DNA of 64,000 bases from Flabesymbios commensalis (lineage: Eukaryota; Annelida; Polychaeta; Terebellida; Flabelligeridae): NCBI GenBank assembly GCA_964017125.1, contig OZ024912.1, positions 64,400,390 through 64,464,389 on the forward strand. The letters run 5' to 3'. The translations under genes were made by a program, and so were the position numbers. Under the pieces are notes generated by a model that did no database searches, was not told where the DNA came from, and was given only the letters and a program-made list of their open reading frames with translations. The number at the start of each line of letters is the position of its first letter. The first letter of the stretch is position 1. This document shows positions 23,335 to 35,422 of this stretch, one piece after another.

Positions 23335-24660
23335 TAACTTACCAAGTGTCGACACCATGACCCGCGCCAACACACATAGCATACAGAGTGTCGACACCAT
23401 GACCCGCGCCAACACACATACCATCCAGAGTGTCGACGTCATGACCCGCGCCAACACACATAACATCCAGAGTGTCGACGTCGCGGCCAACACACATAAC
23501 ATCCAGAGTGTCGACGCCATGACCCGCACCGACACACATAACATCCAGAGTGTCGACGCCATGACCCGCGCTGACACATATAGTATCCAGAGTGTCGACG
23601 CCAGGACCCGCGCTGACACACATAACACACAGAGTGTCGACACCATGACCCACGCCGACACACTCAACATACAGAGTGTCGACGCCATGACTGGTGCCGA
23701 CGCACAAAACATCCAGCGTCGACGCCATGACCGGCGCCGACACACATATAGCATTCAGAGTGTCGACGCCAGGACCCGCGCTGACACACATAACACACAG
23801 AGTGTCGAAACCATGACCCACGCCGACACACTCAACATACAGAGTGTCGACGCCATGACCGGTGCCGACGCACAAAACATCCAGCGTCGACGCCATGACC
23901 CGCGCCGACACACATATAGCATTCAGAGTGTCGACGCCAGGACCCCCGCTGACACACATAACATCCAGAGTGTCGACGCCAGGACCCGTGCTGACACACA
24001 TAACATTCAGTGTCAACACACACATAGCATTCAGAGTGTGGACGTCATGACCTGCACCGACACATATAATATCAAGAGTGTCGACGTCATGACATGCGCC
24101 GACACAGGTAACAGTCAGAGTGTCGACTGTTAACTCCTTGACCTGCGCCGACACACATAACATCCAGTTTCGACGCCATGACCTGCGCCGACACAGGTAA
24201 CAGTCAGAGTGTCGACGCCATGACCCGCAACGACACACATAACATCAAGAGTGTCGACTCCTTGACCTGCGCCGACATACATAACATACAGAGTGACGCG
24301 ATGACCCGCGCCGACACACATAGCATCCAGTGTCTCGACACCATGACACGCGCCAACACACATAACATCTAGAGTTTCGACGCCATGACCGGCGCCTACA
24401 CACATAACATCCAGTGTCAACGCCATGACCCGCACCGACACACATAACATCAAGAGTGTGGACCCTTTGACCTGCGCAAACACATCCAGAGTGTCGACGC
24501 AATGTCCCGTGCTGACACACATAACATACAGAGTGTCGACGCCATGACCCGCGCCGACACTCATGACATCAAGACTGTCGACGCCATACCCGCGCAGTCA
24601 CACATAACATCCAGAATGTCGACATCATGACCCGCGCCGACACACCTATATTCAGAGTGT
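23335..24660. repeat. 42-bp minisatellite, about 31 units
   Basis: The unit contains GAGTGTCGACGCCATGACC and GCCGACACACATAACATCCA. The period is 42 bp (14 codons), so long frames stay open on both strands: 258 codons on plus (SVDAMTRADTHNIQ repeats) and 299 on minus (VDTLDVMCVGAGHG repeats). A block of four units is itself duplicated (about 23570-23730 and 23738-23900). No start context, splice signals or flanking exons support translation. Confidence 0.95.
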
Positions 24661-24685
24661 TGTAGGCGACAATCATTTTAGGGGG

Positions 24686-24965
24686 GCGGATTTTGCCCTG
24701 CTATAGTGGTTACGCTGAAAGCCTGTCATGTCGGAGCTTGTGGGTTCTTCTCCCGCTCTGGTTTTAGGTTTCGAAGAATTAAAATGTTTCTTTCCTGCTC
24801 ACTTCTTTCTTCCCTGTCATCAGACCACCAGGACTCGAAATTCGAATATGTGTCTGAAGGTCAGTGCCATGTGATTCATCTCACCATCCTCAGGATGTTC
24901 TCCTGGTACAGTTCAACCTATAATATGTGTACAAAGGTGGCCTAAATCCCCATTCATTTACTCAC
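24686..24965 (+). repeat. tRNA-type SINE, family M (copy M3)
   Basis: The head has TATAGTGGTTACGCTGAAAG (box A-like) and GTGGGTTCTTCTCCCGC (box B-like). The body ends CATCTCACCATCCTCAGGAT, GGTGGCCTAAATCCCCATTC. The most complete plus-strand copy in the window. Confidence 0.7.
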
Positions 24966-25078
24966 TTAAAAATATAATATAAGATATATAGGCCTATAAC
25001 ATTGTGATCTATGCATGTCGGTTATTTAAGAGACACATTTAAATTTCAAAAGGTAAATGTGTAAGGCAGGAAATAACT

Positions 25079-25108
25079 ATCGTATCGTATCGTATCGTAA
25101 CTCGTATC
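25079..25108. repeat. (CGTAT)n microsatellite, short
   Basis: Four tandem ATCGT/CGTAT units, then a variant CTCGTATCG. Confidence 0.85.
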
Positions 25109-25353
25109 GCTCGAGTGCTATACTTGAAACCACCGACTCAATGTCTTTATACAGTGACGCATCGCCGAATCAACATTGTAGTCAATGGCCCAGCATTAAA
25201 ACACATTTTGTTGGAGAGGTAATGACCAGTGAGATTGCATCTGCAGGATCGGCTTTGCGGCGAGATCGGGATGGTTCAGTTGGACTTGTGATCCGTGACC
25301 CTGCAGCCTTATAGAGGGGATCTTCTGAGGGCGGCTCGGTCATCGGGATCAGT

Positions 25354-25460
25354 CCCCAGCCGCTGTGAGAAGCTGGACCAACGTTGGTTCAAAGCGGGGC
25401 TAACGTCGCAGACGTTAGCCCCGCTTTGAACCAACATTAGGTCTACGTCTCTCACGCCCA
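25354..25460. repeat. Family C palindromic element (copy C8) with unusual arms
   Basis: Arms GTTGGTTCAAAGCGGGGCTA and the perfect complement flank CGTCGCAGACG. The arm sequence is very different from copy C7, yet both arms match each other exactly. Confidence 0.85.
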
Positions 25461-26046
25461 GTCGCTCATCTCCGCTACCTATCCCACCAGGATTGTCACC
25501 CTTCCCCTATATGAATCAGTACCCCGAGTAGTGAGGACGTGGTGTAAGATGCGGTTAAATACTGGCATTTAATGACTGCATTGTCAAGGACGTGACAACG
25601 TCTAAACTTCACGACCTTCTTGTCCTTGTAGTGAAGCGCAGCATGTGAAAATGTGACATCAAGTACATAAATGACTGGACAGTGCAGATTAATATCTAAG
25701 TGAGGTGTCTATTACAGCGTACCTCTAATTTCTGGCCTATATTCCCTTTACAAGATTTTGAAAATCTCTCATGCACCGGACTATATATTTTTTCATCTGT
25801 GACGTTATACAGATAGTAGTAGTAGTAAATCATTGCTTTACGTTACTTTTCGGCACAAAAGGTCTTTTAAGTGACATTGTAATAAGATGACGTGATACAG
25901 ATAGCCAGGGTCCCACGCAACTAAAAAATCCTAAAATTAAGATTGATCTTAACTTTTTCTCAATGCCATTCGAGAGAAAGATGCTCTCATAATATTTTCT
26001 GATGGAAATAAGAAAAAAGTAAGATAATCCTCATTTTAAGATGCCG
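25461..26046. other. Unique stretch, no gene seen
   Basis: No supported feature. Confidence 0.4.
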
Positions 26047-26144
26047 CTGAACAAACACGAAAAGATGACTCAATGATGGGCCATCTTTCGCAACGCTGGT
26101 CAAACATTAAACCAAAATTGGCTCAGTTTCTCGTATTTGCTGGT
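26047..26144. repeat. Family C element (copy C9), degenerate
   Basis: Tips GAACAAACACGA and TCGTATTTGCTGG. Core ATGATGGGCCATCTTTCGCA with decayed arms. Confidence 0.55.
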
Positions 26145-27293
26145 TGTGTAGCGATACACATACGTGTGGACAATTACTTAAAGCTTTTTTATCTCCGGGA
26201 AAGCTGATATTCCGATGACGACCATAAACAGTAGTAGTAAAATAATGTTTTATGTCACTATTCGCCCGTAATCGTCATTTAAGTGATGTGTTTGTACGCT
26301 CAAAACAGTGCAATCCGTAATGATAAATGACTGATGTACAGATGGTGACGTGAGGATGGGGTGATAAGGCATATTTCCAACATAAATCCAGAAAACAGAG
26401 AGTAAATAATGGCCGATAGTCAACTTTGTTGGGCGTGGGATACAAAAGGCTGGTGCTTTCTGCGAAAGGGTATTCAGGAGTACATACATCACCACGGATA
26501 GATTCACAGATCGTCTGTATTTAAGTGTCGTCGCAACATATTTAATATAATTAAGTAAAATTACTCGAGTAATTAAATAAAATTACTCAAGCAATAGCAC
26601 ATGGCTGCCTTGGTATTACGGGGCTCTAAGAGCCACTTTATAAAGTGACACTGATGCACTATATCCCCCGCACTGTGATCATTACCGGAAAATAATGTTT
26701 CCCGATATTTCCGAGAGATTTGTAGCGGAGCATGTCGGATCAGTGCTGATGGGTTTACAGCCTCGCAGGTTTCCAGTGCGCACTTTGAAGTACTGGGTGC
26801 ACGACCCCTGCGGGAGTGGACACACGGGGTCAAATGGGTGCAATAAGTCTAGGTCGGCTATATTACCACTCAAGTTTCTTCACTGACTGCTTAACTTTTT
26901 TGTGATTTAGCAAGAGTCATAGGAAAAATAGTAGATTATATTTTCCATTAGTGTGGCCAGGCGGGTAAGATAATGTCAGACAATGTCACGGAACTCAAAA
27001 GAAAAATATCTAAATATTTTTCAGATGTATCGGCAATATAATGAGGGAAAATAGCCTACTAAACAAAACATTAGGTTGGGGAAAAAATTATATACCTTTC
27101 GAGTGAGCATAGAATCAACGTTTTAAAAACAACATGAGTGACTGTGTTTGAAATGTAGAGACAGAAATTGTGACAGATGGCGAAAAGGCAGACGTGACGA
27201 TGCGTCGATTCTAAACTCGAACGGAATAACATTTGTATTACTGTTCTATGATATCACGTTCCTTCAGGCCATCAAAAAAAGGGAAGCATTATA
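26145..27293. other. Unique stretch, no gene seen
   Basis: The part at 26690-26880 is GC-richer. The short overlapping frames on both strands there are not supported as exons. Confidence 0.35.
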
Positions 27294-27372
27294 CCCGGCA
27301 AACACAAAAAATGCATAACATTAGTTCGACATTGGTCCAACAAATGCTATACAAAATGTTGTTTGTGTTTAA
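27294..27372. repeat. Family C element (copy C10), apex deleted
   Basis: CGGCAAACACAAAAAATGCA at the left and AAATGTTGTTTGTGTTT at the right. The central hairpin is shortened. Confidence 0.6.
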
Positions 27373-28506
27373 TGAGAAATAGACTGAAGTAACAACTACA
27401 TACATCCCCATGAAGATCATAACACGAGATGGCTCTGGTCATATGAATCGTGATCTTCATTGTGTCTTCTCTCTCCACTTTATAATGTATTTTATATTTG
27501 TATTATTTTCATGCTAGAGCTATTATTTTTTTAAATCGAAAGGTTCCATCACAAGGACCATTATTCATCACAAAAAATAGTTTTATCGTGAATTAAATGG
27601 CTAAGTTATATCTTTGAAATTGCACAGCACTATCACAATAAGCGTGTTTTTGCATCCAATTGCACACAAACGCCTGATACCTGCAAGAAGATATCTATAT
27701 GATATCAACAATAAACGATTCTTCTAATTTGATTGTAAATTTAAGCATCATCTTGCGTCTGAAACCGTTAAATAAAAATTATATTCATGTGCAATTCTGT
27801 GGTATGTTTCAATGTGTAGGCTATCAAAATGTTAGCATGTAAACATTTTGATTTAAAAAAACAAGATTTAAAATCCCAAGTCTGGAACGCTATAGAGGTA
27901 CCACGTTCAAGTCAGCGCCCCTGTCCTCAGCTCGAAAACGTGTCAACACTTATATTTTAGGCTATGTTAATTTATTGACATTTCGAGGAGACCAAAAAGG
28001 AGTACTCAACTGCTTCTTTTTGAAGATTTGTACCAATTAAGTGATAATAACATTCGTTTGACGTCGTCTCGATTGAGTAAGTAATGTTTCAACGGTCGAG
28101 ATGAATTTCTATTTTTTACAGTAGGTACCTCCTAGTTGTATGACGTTTTCTAGCATTGGATCAACTTAGGATGGACCAGGTTGTGGACTCATTGGGCCTA
28201 CACTGCCTTCAGATGTCAGCTGGGCTATCTCCCGGGAAGCGAAAGCCACACCACTTTTGGCTGATTGCTTTTTCTGTGTGTCAACAAAGTGGATGGCAGA
28301 TACAGAGAAGATCAAGTGGCGACCTGAAAGCGGGATAAACAGGGCATGGATCAGCCGGTGAGCGGATTTATCGCTGCAGTTCCGGTTCTCACAATAATAC
28401 ATAGTGCTGTCTGTCTGGTAAAGCAAATATTGGGTCAGCTTGACGACATCATATTCAGGTAATTAGTGGCAAAATAACTCGCTAAAATATAGAAAAAAAA
28501 CCTTGA
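27373..28506. other. Unique AT-rich stretch, no gene seen
   Basis: No supported feature. Confidence 0.4.
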
Positions 28507-28600
28507 TTAATTCGCCCACTTGGATATGAAAGGGTGTATCTGCCACTTCACAAAGTGCCACATACAGATACACCCTTGCATATACAAAGGGACGAATTAA
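28507..28600. repeat. Family I palindrome bounded by TTAA (copy I1)
   Basis: Tips TTAATTCGCCCACTTGGATA and its near complement ending GGGACGAATTAA. Arms GGGTGTATCTG / CAGATACACCC, apex CACTTCACAAAGTG. 94 bp. Confidence 0.75.
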
Positions 28601-28779
28601 CATCAGGTTTGAAGCCAAATTAAAACAACAATCGTTCCAAAAAGTAATGTATTTTGTGGTAAATGAACGTATCTGGACATGCCACAGTCATCATCCCCAA
28701 GAATATAAATACTGAAATCAAACATGTCATGATGGTAATTGCCCCATGTCTATTGACATTGAATCGATGATGGGCGTTG
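28601..28779. other. Unique, no feature
   Basis: Nothing recognisable. Confidence 0.4.
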
Positions 28780-29290
28780 TAAACTTTGGGTTATTATTCA
28801 ACAAGCGAAGGAAATATGTGGAGCGATTCAATGCAGCAATACTTCAATTCTGAATTGATTTGCTCGTTGGCAAAAGACATCCGGTCTGGGTGCTATAGAA
28901 AACATCAGTTCGGCCATAATGCCACGGCGGCGTGGCACGGAAAACAGCGGGATTTGTGTGGCGACTCAATCGCCGGAGGCCTTCCTGCTTCCACAAATGT
29001 TTACTTGTGAGAAATAAACAGCGCGCGGCGACATGCTCCGCGGTATCTGCTGCTTTCACAATGCTCTGCACTGCTGCACTCTGGCATTGCGAGGTGGTCT
29101 TTCTGTTGGCCGTCGACAGACGTAGACAGCAAGCGGGGGCAGGACCGAGGAGGAACAGAGCCAGCGAGGGGCTGGCGGGAGGCGCTTGTAATTGGGCAAG
29201 GTGCAGCATTTTCTCTGCTGCTGTTAGAGCTAATGAGACACCGGGTGTGTCTGACGTGCAACGCCGATCACCCAGCAACACACTTTAAAA
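28780..29290. promoter_or_regulatory. GC-rich unique block, candidate regulatory or conserved element
   Basis: This is the longest repeat-free GC-rich block of the window. It has overlapping open frames on both strands (plus 118, minus 145 codons), none of which resembles a known protein. Balanced composition without stops on both strands is typical of GC-rich non-coding DNA as well as of exons, so the assignment is open. Confidence 0.3.
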
Positions 29291-29759
29291 CCCACAGATA
29301 TATAGAATGTCCACATATAATTGGCCTTTCAACATTTTGAATATGGGTAATTTTATATATAATATGTTGTGATGCAGCTTTTATGAATCAATCAATCGTT
29401 AGTGCAGCTTTATGAGTCAAGCAGTCGGTATAATATAGATAACAAATTTTCTAAAAGTTATCTGAGAAATGCAAACGTTTCAGGGACGGTTGAGGACAAA
29501 TCGATACATTTAGTATAGCTGTGTTATATACTTTCTGAAAGCTTCATATCTGATGAGCTAATCCAACATGATTGCAACACATTTTGCAACACATCGTTAT
29601 TCTCATCCAACATCAGGAAACATCTTATTACCTTAATGTGTATGCAACAACATCTTAAAAACATCATGGGCGCTCATTCAGTCGCTTTGAAGCTGAAATG
29701 TCCTATCTGCCACTACAACTAGAAAGAGTTGTTCGGAAACGAACACGAAAGCAGCCCTC
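29291..29759. other. Unique, no gene seen
   Basis: AT-rich. Near 29700 a half family I motif (GTCCTATCTGCCACTACAAC) occurs. Confidence 0.35.
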
Positions 29760-30190
29760 CGTTATCGCCAGTCGGCCATTTTAAATTTAACATAGATCAG
29801 CAAATTTTCTCAAGGTTTATTTTATATTACCGCCTTAGCTATTATGCAACATTTCCGAGATAATGTGAAAAACAATTAAAAATGACCATCAGTCGGCCAT
29901 TTTGAATTTTATTTCTGCAAAATATATCATGGGTTATTCCTGTGTGAGTCCTTACATTTTGTTCTATATGCATGGTCCAGCTATTTTGCTTTGATTTTGA
30001 GTTGCGTGAATATTACAAAATTACTTGCGGCCATTTTGGATGTTACAACTGCAAAATTTGTCATGAGTTATCCTTGTGCGACACACTACATTTTGTTTTA
30101 TATTCATGGTCCAGCTATTTGCATTTTTTAGGGGGTTAAGTAAATTTCAAAAAATTATTAAAATTCAAAATGGCCCCTAAACGCCCATGT
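29760..30190. repeat. Degenerate repeat with GGCCATTTTGAAT blocks
   Basis: Units of roughly 140-150 bp. Each has CGGCCATTTT(A/G)AAT or GGCCATTTTGGATG, then TTATTCCTGTGTGAGTCC or TTATCCTTGTGCGACAC, then ACATTTTGTT and CATGGTCCAGCTATTT. Related units occur near 42240-42500 and 50030-50390. Confidence 0.6.
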
Positions 30191-30369
30191 TGAAATTGTT
30201 TGCTCCCAAAAGGTAATCAGGTCATTGGCTGACATAGCTGAACATATTTGCCAAATTAAAAAAAGGATCTGATGGAATTTTTTCCTGAAACGCGCTAACG
30301 AATTTTTCTTCGTCAGTGGCCATAGTAATTAAAGGGTTGATGATATGCGGATCAAACTGTCACCAAAAC

Positions 30370-31066
30370 AATTCTATCGTGAAAACAAATAGCTGCAGTG
30401 GCGGCGGAGGAGGAGGCGGCGGACCGTATGGAATACAGTAAGCCCGCCTCAGCGAGGCTGCTTAATGATTGGCAATTAGGAAAGTTTAGCTCCAATAAAA
30501 CTAACTCTCTGGTATACATGTACATATTTTGTTGATGACAAATAAATCAAAAATGACATTTTACTGTGTCAATAAAATATCAATCTATGCAAGTCTGATC
30601 TTCTAGGTATACGTAAAAGAAACCGTCACATGCAAAGTTCAAACCTGGATCAAGTCGTGCGCACAAAAAATGCATTGATGAAACACAGAATTTGCCTCTC
30701 AAAATGTTTTTTCAAAGTTGTTAGAAAAAACATAATCCCGAAGGTAACACATCAATGACGCCATTTTCACCTCTTAAGGACGACTAAAATCAGGTAAGCC
30801 TGCAATAATTAGTTCCCTAGACAGCAGGTGCAGGGAAGTCGACGAGGGACGTCCTGGCATACGGCGCTCGCTGGAGACAGGTGACCGTGCGGCGGCCGTA
30901 TAACGCCGATAATACGGCCATAACCCCTGACAATGATGGTGCCCCGCGCCGCGTTATGGGGCAACAAACCGTTTTATTCGGGTCGCATCAATCGTGCCCT
31001 GTGGTCTATAAACAGTTGATGACTTGTTTACACCACTGATGGGAAGTGACGCGATAGTAGGGTGGG
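30370..31066. other. Unique stretch with a GC-rich block, candidate regulatory DNA
   Basis: Starts with a GGCGGCGGAGGAGGAGGCGG run (30403). A CG-rich block at about 30830-30990 contains GGCCGTATAACGCCGATAAT. Nothing indicates coding. Confidence 0.3.
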
Positions 31067-31068
31067 CT

Positions 31069-31130
31069 CAGTGCTGTATCAATGCTGGCACAGCGTCTTC
31101 GACGCTGGGCCAGCATTGATCCGGCACTGA
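31069..31130. repeat. Family C hairpin (copy C11)
   Basis: Arms CAGTGCTGTATCAATGCTGG and CCAGCATTGATCCGGCACTG around CGTCTTCGACG. No CCCAGCAAAC tips remain. Confidence 0.75.
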
Positions 31131-31524
31131 TAATCTCTGGATATGTAGGATCCCATCCTGATTCACGCCTGATCCTGATGTCCGTGCCATGGGTGATGAC
31201 ACTTAGCTTTGCAGTAAAATGGGGTATTTCTCAACGCATGGCAGTTCATATACCATTACTAGAAGACCAGAGATCAAAATAATTGATCAAGCTGAAAAGA
31301 TAAATGGCAAAAAATATGAACAGGGGAACATGAGGTCACAATTTAGTAATGAACGTAGGCCTACAAATTATGCCAAAATGTTATTTCAAAATAACAGTTT
31401 TATCAGCACTAGTTAATTAAAGAAAGCCGATGAAAATATATGGTGATGTAAAACTTTCTGATCAATTTTAGATTGCTGAAAAGACGCCCACAAACATCTC
31501 AAATCATGTAAATAATGTAGATAG

Positions 31525-31881
31525 CTATAGTCCATGACATAATTATCTGGAGCGCATGCTTTTCGTCGATTTCTCCGTCAATTCTGAACCGATTTTCTAA
31601 AAAAAATGCACAGTTCATTCCCATTAGTAAGAATTTCGCGAGATTATATTCAATATTATTCAAGTTAGGGCACTTGACATGTGATAAAATTCCAGAATTA
31701 GTGTGGTGGGTTTATAGAGGGACGTAATATGTTCATTTTATTACATTACTTTACAATTTTTTTACCGATGTTCGGCATGACTTGGAAATGTCCTGTACAA
31801 AATTTCATGAAAATCAGTTGATAACTGACGGAGAAATCGACGAAAAGCATGCGCTCCAGATAATTGTGTCATAGACTATAG
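31525..31881. repeat. Family J element with inverted ends of about 70 bp
   Basis: The left end CTATAGTCCATGACATAATT ... GGAGCGCATGCTTTTCGTCG pairs with the right end CGACGAAAAGCATGCGCTCC ... CATAGACTATAG over about 70 bp. The interior is AT-rich without coding. Non-autonomous DNA element or fold-back element; no clear target-site duplication. Confidence 0.75.
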
Positions 31882-32717
31882 ACAAATAAAAAAAATCATT
31901 TCATCAAATAGTTAAAAGCCTTATTATTTTAACAATATACCACAGCGTGTATTTTTATTCCGTATGGGCCTAGAGCTGGGTAATTGCTACTGCTATTCCC
32001 GTCCAGTACACATAATAAGATTAAGATGTGGCCCATTGACATCAAAGGTGGCATTTTCACAAATCCTCTTCGACCCAGGGGAAACTATTCATTTATCACG
32101 GTTATATTTTATCACGCCGCTGAGATTTTATTTCCCCAATCTACCTATAAAGCTGTTGGTCGGGTCGACGAACATTTCCCCCAGCGGATATTTGCGGGAC
32201 ATTTCGCCAAATGCATCGTTTATGGACATGCTATTTGTTCGATTACAGACCGTCAAGCAGAATCGGTGGTTCAAATATCGACTGATCTTGGCACAATGTC
32301 TGAATCGTTGGTTGAGAAATGGTGTGTAGCTGTTTATGAAGACAGCCTGTCATATTGGGTAAGCAGAGTCCATTGATATACACAGATTGCTGTCATACGT
32401 GACACGTTCTGCGAACCAGAGGTACGGTTATACTAAATACAAAATAATAAGCACACAAATGAACTATCACAAAATATGTAACCAGTGAATACGTGGATTT
32501 TTCTTTTATCAAATGTGTTTGTTATTTAAAGCAGCCCCTTGGGATGACATCAATTTTCGTTTTTAATTCCGTACTGAAGTAGTGTATCCCACAGATCATG
32601 TTTTTATTTTTTTCAGAATTTTCATATTTTTACAAATATTTTTAATCAACATTTCTATGAAACCAGAAGTAACCCGAACAAACTATTTGTATACTTGAAG
32701 GACGATTGAATGTTTTC
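31882..32717. other. Unique stretch with two unsupported frames
   Basis: Two overlapping plus-strand frames (31964-32329, 121 codons; 31984-32376, 130 codons) resemble no known protein. The block 31960-32340 is repeat-free and of balanced composition, so a conserved element is possible. Confidence 0.3.
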
Positions 32718-32785
32718 ACAGCATTGGGCCACATGCTGATGGCATCGGCCCAGCGTTGGGTAGACAATCAGTGCTGCAGGTGTGT
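32718..32785. repeat. Family C fragment (C12)
   Basis: CAGCATTGGGCCACATGCTG, then GGCATCGGCCCAGCGTTGGG. Decayed. Confidence 0.45.
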
Positions 32786-33144
32786 CCTCCCGTGTCCTGA
32801 CTATAAGACACCAATTAGCGGCGACTGCTCTGATCTTACCGTCTGATACGTGGGAATGTGTGAGTGATGAATATTGCTGACTTGTTTTGATTACATGGCA
32901 GTATACGACCTGGAAATACAACTATTTCACTCTTTTTCGGTGCTTTGAAATTGTTTTTTGACTTTTTCGTATTTTCAGTTAAGATCAGTAGGCAATATAG
33001 CTTCATATAAATTAAATTTTCAAAATTGACAACATTGAAAATGTATCATCCCAAGGGGTCTCTTCAATCCATATTTAGTCTCATTTTTCTAACGATAATG
33101 TTGTTATTAAAACTCGCGGTTTGTGCATGTTGCTGACAAATAGG

Positions 33145-33420
33145 GTTGCCCCTTAGACCTCTGAGCTAAGAAATTTAAATTTTCAGCCACTTGGAGTTGT
33201 GTCTCGCTACCGCGATCCACAACTTCAAGTGACTGGAAATTTGTGTTATTTGTGAAATTTAGGTCCCAACATTTATCAGTGTTTTAAGATTGAAAGCATA
33301 TTTTATTTTTACCAACTGGTTTTACAGGTGCCAGTAAAACACAGAATGTCTACAGCATTTGCAGGTGCTAGTAAAACACAGAATGCCTACAGCAGTCGCC
33401 ATCAGTGTTCTAAGGGCTAA
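33145..33420 (+). repeat. Family A relative with different ends (subfamily A')
   Basis: Ends TTGCCCCTTAGACCTCTGA and the inverse of TCAGTGTTCTAAGGGCTAA. The internal hairpin CCACTTGGAGTTGTGTCTCG / CTACCGCGATCCACAACTTC is the family A hairpin. A short direct repeat (GCAGTAAAACACAGAATG-like) lies at 33328-33384. The conserved apex with new ends marks it as a related element. Confidence 0.6.
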
Positions 33421-33683
33421 GATGCATATTCCTATTAGATGTGATGCGTGTGAGCGCTATCTCACATAAATTTTAGTGTGTCATATTCATAGTACTTCAT
33501 CCCATGCCTAGGTGTGCTCAGCAGGATCACTGCTGAACCAACGGCTGATATATACGATTCGCTAGTGGTGTATGTAATCTGAGAAAGCCCATTGTAAGCC
33601 ATCAAGGAAATACGCTTTGCCACGTCCCTATATTGACCTGCCTGACTCCCACAATACAGCCTTTTGAGGCATTCGACTCAAGA

Positions 33684-33804
<121 letters not shown>

Positions 33805-33869
33805 CGTTGACCTGATGTTGATTCAACGTTTTGCATCTGTGGACAGGCGACAAATATGACAGACCACAT

Positions 33870-33977
33870 CCCAGCAAACACAATGCATTGGCCCATTATT
33901 GTTTTAAAGTTGGCCCGCCGTCTCCGACGTCAGGCCAACAATAAAACAACATTGGGCCAATGCCTCGTGTTTGCTGT
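33870..33977. repeat. Family C palindromic element (copy C13)
   Basis: Tips CCCAGCAAACAC and GTGTTTGCTG. Arms CATTGGCCCATTATTGTTTT and AATAAAACAACATTGGGCCA around CGTCTCCGACG. Confidence 0.85.
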
Positions 33978-34340
33978 GATGCACGGAGAACCTGAGATGT
34001 GTTCCGTACAATGTGAGGAGCTGACATTACTAGTGACAGTCACGGCTGACAAAGTCAGATTTAAAAGGAACAGTCGCAGACTTCTCATCCATCGAAATTA
34101 GTGTATTGAACTTTAACATCTCGTTCTGCGATATAGTTGCACATAGAAACACAGAAACATAGAAACACAGGTACAAAAAATTGGGAGCAGATGATCGTGA
34201 TAAATTATGATACGATACTAACTTGCACTTTTGCCCAGAAACCATCCTTGCAAGCATGAGGTCGGGGTTAGTTCCCCACTGTTGACATTTACATTACATT
34301 TTGGCAGAAGGCTCTCCACAATATTGAATATTTAGGAGTG

Positions 34341-34440
34341 CCCGTATTCTCGTGCAAGTTACGATATATCTTAGGCTTCAGTTTGGTCGAGATGGCCATC
34401 TCGACCAATCCGAAGTCTACGATATATCGTAACTTGTTAC
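34341..34440. repeat. Family D palindrome (copy D2)
   Basis: CCCGTATTCTCGTGCAAGTT ... GTCGAGATGGCCATCTCGAC ... CGATATATCGTAACTTGT. The right outer tip is missing. Confidence 0.8.
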
Positions 34441-34810
34441 ATTACAATCAAGTTCGGTTGCTACACAAGCTCTGTATTTTGCAAATTTAGCATTTCTGGA
34501 CGATGCACGTTTTTATACAAGATTAGATTATAATTATTTATCATTGACCAATTTATCAAGATCCAGCGATTTTCCATCCCATGATTTAGGCCTATCACAT
34601 AAGACTTTCAAGTAGATAAATGAGCTGAAGAACTGGAAATAAAATAGAAAAGAGACGGAAAGACGGACGGAGTTGAATGTGCAGTTTTTAACGAGAGATT
34701 GTTTAGACGTTGGCCTGACATTGATCCAGTGTTCTTTCCTGGGGATGTCCTTAAATTGTTATGTATGGCTGTCACGTACGATGAGCCTCACAAAGGGCAG
34801 TCTGCTAGGA

Positions 34811-34885
34811 TACAATATTGACTCAGCGTTGAATCAATGCTGGGCAACACCTCTGACGTTGACCCAGCATTGTGTCAGCGACGTA
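34811..34885. repeat. Family C hairpin (copy C14)
   Basis: TGACTCAGCGTTGAATCAAT, then CTGACGTTGACCCAGCATTG. Decayed. A weaker trace lies near 34708. Confidence 0.5.
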
Positions 34886-35313
34886 CACCCGCAGCCATCA
34901 ATCATGCCCAGATGTCGTCTGGTCGAGCTGCGTGGACCCTGAGCATCAATTCATCGGCAATGCTGGCAAGGAATTGAGGCAACGTCGAGCAATGTGAAGC
35001 AAGGGTTTTCAGAGCCTATCCTCTAATGATTGCTGCAAAAGGACCATCCTTCCGTCGTGTCCAACAACGCATATATATGTTTTCTCTTTTACATTAAATA
35101 GCTGATTTAAAAATATGCAAAAGTATTACATAGCCTACCAAATGAGGACTCAGTACGTCCTAGTATACATAGATTATATACAACTCAATAATGATTGGAA
35201 TTCCATGTGGCGCATTTCAGTACGACACGAAAGCCTATAAACTGAACTACACTAGACATGCACAAATTGACTAATGTTTTGCGTGTTTGTACTTTTTATC
35301 TAAGGGCCTATAA

Positions 35314-35422
35314 CCCAGCAAGCAGAATACGTTGAACCAATGTTGTGGTAATGTTGGGCCACCGTCTTCGACGGTGACCCAACATTAAGACAACATTGGG
35401 TTAACGTCTCGTGTTTACTGGG
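35314..35422. repeat. Family C palindromic element (copy C15)
   Basis: Tips CCCAGCAAGCAG and GTGTTTACTGGG. Arms AATGTTGTGGTAATGTTGGG and the near complement around CGTCTTCGACG. Confidence 0.85.

Noticed and set aside
23339-24238. 299-codon minus-strand frame as a repeat protein gene
   Set aside because: It lies wholly in the 42-bp minisatellite and stays open because the unit is a multiple of three; several other frames are open too.
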